This document shows positions 58,110 through 64,000 of a DNA stretch of 64,000 nt, piece after piece. Within the stretch, counting starts at the first letter, position 1. Each line of letters opens with the position of its first letter. The notes under the pieces were generated by a model that was not told the origin of the DNA, ran no database searches, and saw nothing but the letters and a program-made list of their open reading frames with translations. Made by a program: the position numbers and the translations under genes. The DNA is from Bryoerythrophyllum caledonicum (lineage: Eukaryota; Streptophyta; Bryopsida; Pottiales; Pottiaceae): positions 7,172,553-7,236,552 of the forward strand of contig OZ020520.1 of NCBI GenBank assembly GCA_963971425.1, in the 5' to 3' direction.

Positions 58110-58277
58110 CCGCGTCGCACTTCGTCGAATCTGACGGTCTAGAAAACTTACTACGGCCTTCGGTAAATGCATTTTACCCCCCCCGGACGTTGCGTCCGAC
58201 GTGACGTCAGGACGTCCTCGTCCTAGGACGCCCTAGGACGCTCTCAGACCCCCAAGGACGTCGGATTGGTAACCCTG
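58110..58277 (-). repeat. Right terminal inverted repeat of the cargo element
   Basis: Inverted match of 48341-48515, ending in GGATTGGTAACCCTG. The next base begins hAT transposase coding sequence. Confidence 0.88.
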
Positions 58278-60338
58278 CTCACGTGGTTGTGGATCCTCTA
58301 AATCCAAGTTGTCCGCGTACCACCTCTTGTCATCCGTGAACTTTGCATTCGCAAGCAACTTTGAGTTTGTATACACAAAGACCAAGTCATCAGCCCTTCC
58401 CGGTAATAACCGATTCCTTTTCTTGTCGTGGACGAAACAGTAGCTACTCCAATTGCGTTCGCAAGAAGAAGATGACACTGTCTGCGCTAGTATTCTCTTT
58501 GCAATTGGTGCAAGGAGCTTTCCACAAGCACCTTCAAAATCCCACCAAGCATACGGAGAACATTTTTGGTCCTTAGGATCCAACATGTCATGGAATGGTA
58601 CATCCTTGTTTCGAAATGCGAGGAACTCGTTCACTACGTCCGGGTAAATCTTAGGATCACATAGCTTTTGTAGTACTCGTTTGCATGCCGCGATGACATC
58701 CGGATCATCGGCCAACTCTTCGTCATGGAGTAAATAAGGATTGAGAAGTGCACCCGCGGAATGTAAATCCGTGGTCATCATCCGTTTCCGTGTGTAGAAC
58801 TCGTCCTCAGCAATGAACGCTAAATCGCTATCGAGACTGAATGGTTCATCACGCAACGCTAGGACATGCTTCTCGAGGTCGCGAAAGATGTGGAAAACCT
58901 TGGACATGCAAGGTTCCTTGGCATCAAATTCCCGAAGCGCATACACTACAGGGGCTACCATCTCGTGAAAGTTTGTGCACCGCTCCCAGAAATGCTCATC
59001 TAGAACCACTCTTTTGATGGCTCGAGAAATGACTACTTTATCTCTAGCCGAGAGTGACTTCTTGGAGGCATATGCCCGCCATTCAGGATCAACGACGGTT
59101 TGCTCCAATGATTCCTTAACCTTCAGCAAACGATCTATCATTATGAAATTACATGCAAATCTTGTTTGCCCGGGGAGCAATAGGCTGAACTTCGCCTCGT
59201 GTTTACGAAACGGGGCGAGGGGCATTTGCCGATTCTTGACAAACTTAACCAAGAACTTGGCCTTCTCGAGAGTTTCTTTTACCCATGTAGCCTTCCCTCA
59301 GTCCTCCAACCATAAGTCCATGGCATGCGCGGCACATCTTTGGATGTATATGTGTGGATATTTCTTGACGACCAATGCTGAGGCATTGAGCATGACTGGA
59401 GCATTGTCGGTACACACCTGAACAATGTTGTGGCGGCCAACTTGTTCAATGAACTTGAACATGATAGATGCCAGGTACGCAGCGTTCTTTTCATTGCCCG
59501 TAGTATCTACAGCTCCCAAGAAGAGCTCTCCAGCGGGAGACACGAGCATTGCATTGCACAAAGGGCGACTAGTCACAGACGTCCATCCATCGATGGCTAG
59601 AGTTCCTCCAAACTTCCGAACACTCTCGAACAGTCTTTTATTGAGTTGTGCTTCCAAATTAGCCTTCGCTTGTCCCAACAACCTTGTTCGAATGTCATGG
59701 TAAGAGGGTGGGACATATGATTTTTAGAAAGAGGCAGTCTTTGTCACGGCTTCCTTGAATGCAGCATTCCGTGCTATAGCAAACGGCACGTTTGCTTCGT
59801 AGAAAAACTTCGCCCACACTTTGTCTAGCTCCCGCCGCTCCACTTTTTGAAAGCCCTCTTCGAGCACGGATTGCCTCACCAATTTGGGGAACGTGGCACC
59901 TACACTCCCTTGTTTGGTGAAGTCGTGGTGGAAGGTGGGGGTTGGTTCAACCATGGTTGATGGTAAAATCACGGGGGGGGCTTGAGTGGACCCTACACAA
60001 GAATCTTCACCGGTGGACTTGGGCGTGCTATATCCTGAGGCAGGCGTAGATTTCAATGGTGGGGTGGGGCAATGTTCGGAGAAAAGTTCTCCATTGTGTT
60101 TCGGGTAGTGGCCACGACAATTTTTAAACAAAGTCTGTACGCGGGGTGTCAATTTGGTGTAGAGGCCAACACCGCTATTGCGCTTGCCAGGGAGTTCTTC
60201 GTACCCGAGATGACTTAGTTGTCGTTCTAGCCTTCTTGCAAAAATGTGGTGACAAAGACTACATCGGACGGAGTCGGTCTTCCTGCCTTGTACTTCAGTG
60301 ATTTCGACATACCAAGGAGACCAAGGTTTGGTAGACAT
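58278..60338 (-). pseudogene. hAT transposase, broken
   Basis: The ATG at 60338 starts a frame holding a BED-like zinc finger ('VRCSLCHHIFARRLERQLSHL'), the catalytic segment 'LAIDGWTSVTSRPL', 'VQVCTDNAPVMLNAS' and 'HAMDLWLED', and a hATC dimerisation domain ('AWWDFEGACGKLLAPIAKR', 'SSSSCERNWSSY', 'NRLLPGRADDLVFVY'). In-frame stops are TAA at 59724-59726 and TGA at 59298-59300; no frameshift was seen. The last codons run into the inverted repeat of the neighbouring element, so the natural end and the element's own left terminus are lost. An intact version would mobilise elements with the CAGGGTT-type ends present here. Confidence 0.9.
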
Positions 60339-60899
60339 TCTGATGGGTGTAGTATCGAGAAATGAACAAACGTAATAGGTAGTATGTGGAAGAAATATCA
60401 GGAGTTCCAAAAGAAACTCTGATATTCAAGACTTCCGAACTCGATGATTACCAAGCAATAGATACATAATGCAGCTGAAAGCTCTTGGGAAACAAAAGTT
60501 CAGAAGTGAAGTGAGGCTCCATGTACTGTTTTCTTTATACTCACGGTGGTTCTGACCGTTGGGAGACGATTCATTATCAATCTAATAAGGGACGGGGGAG
60601 CTGTAGTGAGAAGGCCGTCCGCCGCGGCGGTCGGCCTTCGCGGACGGCCACGCGGACGGCGGACGATGGACGCCGGTCGCCTGAAGCGGACGGCCATGCG
60701 GTCGGCCGCGGAAAACAACGGACGGCCGTGCCGTCCGCCCAAGCGGACGGAATGGGCGGTCGGCCGGGACTGCGGACGGCTATTTACCCCCGGGTAAATT
60801 GACCAAACGGGTTATGTCACCGGATGTCCTGATATGCCGGAGGACGTCCTCCGTCCTGACGTCCGGACGTCAGGGACGTTGAGCGTCTTGACAACCCTG
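60339..60899 (-). promoter_or_regulatory. hAT 5' terminal region and subterminal repeats
   Basis: It contains the CGGACGGCC-rich block 60600-60785, then GACGTCC/GGACGTC repeats, and ends in the CAGGGTTGTCAAGACG terminus on the minus strand. A TATA-like box (TATAAAGAAAAC on the minus strand, near 60535) lies between the repeats and the transposase start. Confidence 0.6.
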
Positions 60900-60907
60900 G
60901 CCCCATG
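60900..60907. repeat. 8-bp target duplication of the hAT composite, right
   Basis: GCCCCATG, partner of GGTCCATG at 48333-48340; two mismatches suggest an old insertion. Confidence 0.75.
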
Positions 60908-61338
60908 TCTTGATCAATTCCAGTCTCCTGTTGCGTTTGTGGTAGCAATGATTGTTGCCATGCTTCTTCCACTGCTAACTCCGCGGCCTTCCTCAACCGA
61001 GTGGTGTTACTCCATGCCGCCTCAATCCGAGGTCTATATCTTTCTTCCTCTCCACCACTCGTGTTGCCCATGTAGGCATCCACCGTCTCTGAAATGTGGT
61101 CAACCATAGAAGGATCCTCTAAACCTGACTGAAACCATGAAGGTTTCATATTCATACCTCCAGAGAAGGCAAAAAACATCAGGAAAGTTACCAGTAAGAA
61201 CTCGAACAAATCGAGCTGGCAGCTGAGCCTTCCGCCCATCTCCTGCTTGCCATCCTGGTCTACAGCTTGCTGACTCCTCCCAGAAATCCAAGGTGAATCC
61301 CATAGGGTATAGCACCGCCGAGCCCACCAAGACATCAT
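60900..61338 (-). pseudogene. Gypsy polyprotein segment between protease and methyltransferase
   Basis: This frame reads 'SQVIDHISE'-type sequence (visible: 'MKPSWFQSGLEDPSMVDH', 'SNTTRLRKAAELAVEEAW') up to 'QETGIDQDM', where the hAT composite starts. It continues at 48340 in the same frame. It overlaps the end of the protease frame, so a frameshift joins them near 61110-61150. Function unknown; probably a linker or the N-terminal part of the methyltransferase. Confidence 0.65.
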
Positions 61339-61915
61339 ATGACTTGGCCTCCGTAACGATCGCCTTCACCTTCATAGAACTGGCATCTGCCACATCACTT
61401 TGGTTGAGTTGTAACACCAACTCAGCCCTTGTGATCCCTGTCGCGTGCTCTGTACCCCCCATGGATGTGCCAATGGTCCAGGGACACTTCTCCAAAGTAT
61501 CCCCAGTTAATCCCAACCCTTCCATAGTAGACGCTCCCAGCATCAAAGGTTGAACTCCCGAATCCAGAAGCACACGTCGAGGTACAAATATCTTCCCCTT
61601 AGGCCCAACGAGTTGGAAAATGCCTTGGGAATTATCAACCACTACCACACCAGGGGTAATGGATGATCTCTCAATCGCAGGTCTAGCGGCCATTTTCTTC
61701 ACACGCATGGCTGCTGAAAGCAGCCCCTCCACATTGTCACTCTGGCTCTCCTCTGCCTGGATTATCTCTGTCTTCAACACATTAACGCCCGTGGAGTTGT
61801 CCAACTCACACATTGAGGCTACATTCTTGAAAACCTCTGCCACACTGAAGCCATCATGTGACAACATCTTAGCAGAAAATAACGAGGCTTCCCACACGGA
61901 AGTAGTTGCCTCCAT
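61100..61915 (-). pseudogene. Gypsy aspartic protease domain
   Basis: The frame contains 'IFVPRRVLLDSGVQPLMLG', with the DSG form of the retropepsin active site, followed by 'SYDVLVGSAVLYPMGFTLD', typical of the second half of gypsy proteases. It releases the polyprotein parts during particle maturation. It is continuous with the gag region upstream except for a stop at about 61916-61930. Confidence 0.8.
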
Positions 61916-61930
61916 AAGTGCTCCAGAACC

Positions 61931-62764
61931 TCATGTGAGTCCTCCTGCTCGTGGTAAGGCTTGTGTGGGGGTTGCCACTGGTCGTGGTGGAGGTACCATG
62001 GATGACGTCGGTACCATCTCTTCTAACGTGAAGGATTGAGGCAACATGGCTTGTCGATTATCCTTTCCATGGTGGGGATCCAGAGTTGGACTAGCTCCAC
62101 GTGGAACATCCTTAGAACTTGGAGTATGACTCCGTGTGAGGGCATAGGCCTCCTGTGTGCCATCCCTGATGGCAAGTGCCATACCACTCAACATAAAGTC
62201 TCCAAATTCATCATCTACGGAGCTAAACCCGCCCCCAGCATGAAAACTGGGAGTAACCTGAGGCTTGCTACCTACCACATTGGTATTGGCACTCATAGCT
62301 TCCATCTTGGCCTCCAACTCGGAAAATTTGGCCTTCCAACTCTTCTTCTCCCCTCCAGTGGTCTTGGACTCCTTGTCCTTGCCTCCTTTAGCTCCCTTGC
62401 TCCCCGTTGGCTTCAATTCTGGATGAAGCTTCCAGCAGCTGGCCTCTGCATGCCCCTTGGCACCACAACCCGAGCAAAAACCTCCAGTCTGAGGTGTGGA
62501 AGTCTTACCTTCCTTGCAATCCTTCCTCTGGTGTCATGGCTTCCCACATTTGAAGCACAAGGCACCAGACTCTGCAGTGTACGAAGGAATGGCCACCTTG
62601 GCCACCTTAACCTTCTCTGGGACCTTCTCTTCACGTTTGAAAAAGCCCATGGCTGCCTTCTCTTCCAGTAAGTTTATCTCAATCTGCTCTGAAGTCTCAA
62701 AAACAAATCGTAGTGTCGTGGATACTCCCAATCGCAACGCCTCATTGCGAACCAAGGTCTTCAA
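61931..62764 (-). pseudogene. Gypsy gag: two CCHC zinc knuckles and linker
   Basis: Two nucleocapsid knuckles of the CX2CX4HX4C type are visible at about 62470-62555: 'CFKCGKP*H...C', with a TGA inside, and 'CSGCGAKGHAEASC'. A Lys-rich coiled segment follows ('SWKAKFSELEAKMEAM'). The knuckles bind the genomic RNA. The frame shifts at about 62762 relative to the upstream capsid part. Confidence 0.85.
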
Positions 62765-63959
62765 TCCTTATCGAGGATACTGTACCAATGTTGCACTGCC
62801 TGTTGTTCTGTAACTCCATGAGTAGCTGAGATTAGTCTCCTTAATCTCGCATGAGCCTCTCTCAGAGACTCGTCACCTCCACGTGTGAAGGAACGCAGGG
62901 CCTTCATCTTATCCGCCCTCTGTCCTTGGTAGTCTCTATGGAGTTGCACGAAAAATCCCACGGTGGGATTGAATGGAGGTGGATGATTTACCAGTGCCTC
63001 TGGCTGCTCCACATCCTCCGTTGAGCTCGTGCCTTCCTCCATCTTCCCCTTGGACAAGAGTGGGGGTGTCACCCTCGGTGCTCCACCGAACACGTCCACG
63101 TAGTTCGGTGCGTAGAAGTCCCTCCAGGCCATGATTTCGGTGAAATGAGCTGCCTCGAACTCTCCGTAGTCCGCCAGTGGCGCTCCCTCCAGACACCCAA
63201 ACAAGGCTCTCCACACCATATACGGATTGAAGTTGGGGTTACGTGACTTCTGGAGTTCACACCACATGGTGAACTCCCTCTTGAAGTCATCGACTTCGAT
63301 GGTGCCCGTAGCACCTGAAAATCTTCGTACCCCTCTTTCTCCACCTCCATATGGTGAAGCCATTTCCTCCCAATCAAAATATGATTGGTAAGGCTTTGTG
63401 GGTAACACTCGGACCTGGACACCCGCCTGTGGGCCTTCTAGAAATTGTTCCTCTTTTACCACAGGCAAAACACAGTCCTCAGACTCTTTTGATTGACCAC
63501 GAATTTCAGATAACACTCTCTCACTAGCATCTACTGAGAAGGGGGTGTTTCTACGCGTAAACCCGGGACCCTTCCAATTCTCCAGATTGCTAGTTTCGTG
63601 ATCTACTCGAACAACTGCCAGGCTTCATGGGTCCCTCTTATCTGTGGAGCATAGATCGTAGGTGTCACTTCCCAGTCCAATAACTCTAACGTAAGAGTAT
63701 CCCACACACTCGAGGCACGCTCTTGCCACGTATTAACCTCCCACTGCCAGGTAGTGTGGAATAAAAATCCTTCGCTCTCGAACTCGGTGAAAATGAGGGA
63801 GAAGGTGGGTAACTCGATTCCTGAAGAGAAGTCCTCGACTTCTACACTATATCTGGATCCAGAATTTCGTAGAACCACAGCCTTACCTCCAATCACTAAG
63901 TCTCCGACGCCCACTTGCCCACGAGCACGGCACAGCGGTGTTGAAATTCCCTCCTTCAC
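62761..63959 (-). pseudogene. Gypsy gag: capsid and N-terminal part
   Basis: 62761-63516 encodes the capsid-like region ('TIEVDDFKREFTMWCELQK', 'ALRSFTRGGDESLREAHARL', 'AVQHWYSILD'). The upstream piece 63603-63959 ('TTWQWEVNTWQERASSVWD') is in another frame, separated by a frameshift near 63605. The gene may begin beyond the window edge. The 5' LTR is not included in this window. Confidence 0.75.
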
Positions 63960-64000
63960 CCGAAGTGAGCGGATCTTCTGGACCCCACCTAGTGAAGTCC

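Larger units (their letters stand above)
48341..58277. mobile_element. Long-TIR element with kinase-like cargo
   Basis: Inverted repeats 48341-48515 and 58110-58277 match over about 170 bp, starting CARGGTTACCAATCCGACGT. Inward of both lie CGGACGGCCG-rich segments and a TATAAAAGG or ATAAAAGG box pointing inward (about 49073 and 57779). Each box would drive one gene: an unknown ORF on + and a kinase-like gene on -. No transposase is found between the repeats, so it probably depended on the related hAT enzyme. Confidence 0.7.
48341..60899. mobile_element. hAT-type composite insertion (12.6 kb)
   Basis: The left end is CAAGGTTACCAATCC and the right end is GACAACCCTG, hAT-like CAGGGTT/AACCCTG termini. 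An 8-bp duplication flanks them. The interior has two parts: 48341-58277, bounded by its own long inverted repeats, and 58278-60899, a broken hAT transposase with its terminal region. Both parts share GACGTCC-type ends and CGGACGGCCG-rich subterminal DNA, so they are related. A simple explanation is that a relative inserted into the hAT element near its 3' end, and that recombination between like ends then removed the original left end. Confidence 0.7.

Overview
This is nuclear DNA from a green-lineage (streptophyte) eukaryote. Two spliced host genes are plant-like: a 6-exon C9orf78/Tls1-type splicing factor (17034-18349, +) and a 16-exon isovaleryl-CoA dehydrogenase (18754-21780, -). Both gene models close exactly in frame with GT-AG introns, apart from one GC-AG intron. 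A small GC3-rich ORF (15843-16127) is a probable third host gene. Almost everything else is transposable elements, many nested. A cytosine-methyltransferase-bearing Ty3/gypsy element fits best with a charophyte alga (Chara-like); an early-diverging land plant is possible. I cannot name the species.

Layout: 0.5-1.0 kb tandem repeat; about 1.0-10.2 kb decayed Ty1/copia element split by a 5'-truncated LINE (4115-9978) with a perfect 111-bp target duplication; 10.2-15.4 kb non-coding DNA with several MITE-like elements; 15.8-21.8 kb the host gene island; 22720-32942 a complete 10.2-kb Mutator-like element (313-bp terminal inverted repeats, 10-bp target duplication). That element carries a MULE transposase (-) and a 1539-residue zinc-finger/Ulp1-protease protein (+), converging on each other. 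33-36 kb holds small repeats. About 36.0-42.7 kb is the 5' part of another LINE, with a broken ORF1 and an ORF2 that starts with a 2A-like GDIETNPGP motif before an APE endonuclease domain. From 42744 to the window end runs a reverse-strand Ty3/gypsy element in the order gag, protease, C5-cytosine methyltransferase, RT, RNase H, integrase, PHD finger.

The gypsy methyltransferase region is interrupted at 48341-60899 by a 12.6-kb hAT-type composite. Removing it with one 8-bp flank restores the gypsy reading frame. The composite holds a broken hAT transposase (58278-60338), fused to a second long-TIR element (48341-58277). The latter contains an unknown ORF (49458-50689), a protein-kinase-like gene with one nonsense codon (55849-57297), an antisense LINE relic and smaller repeats.

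The most interesting points are: (1) the Mutator-like element has about 95-100 copies of the 5-mer TATCG/CGATA, densest in its introns and intergenic DNA, next to a Ulp1-type second gene, which recalls the VANDAL/VANC anti-silencing systems; (2) a retrotransposon that carries both a DNA methyltransferase and a PHD finger; (3) a kinase-like cargo gene in a TIR element whose ends match a hAT family; (4) a LINE with a 111-bp target duplication and one with a 2A motif.
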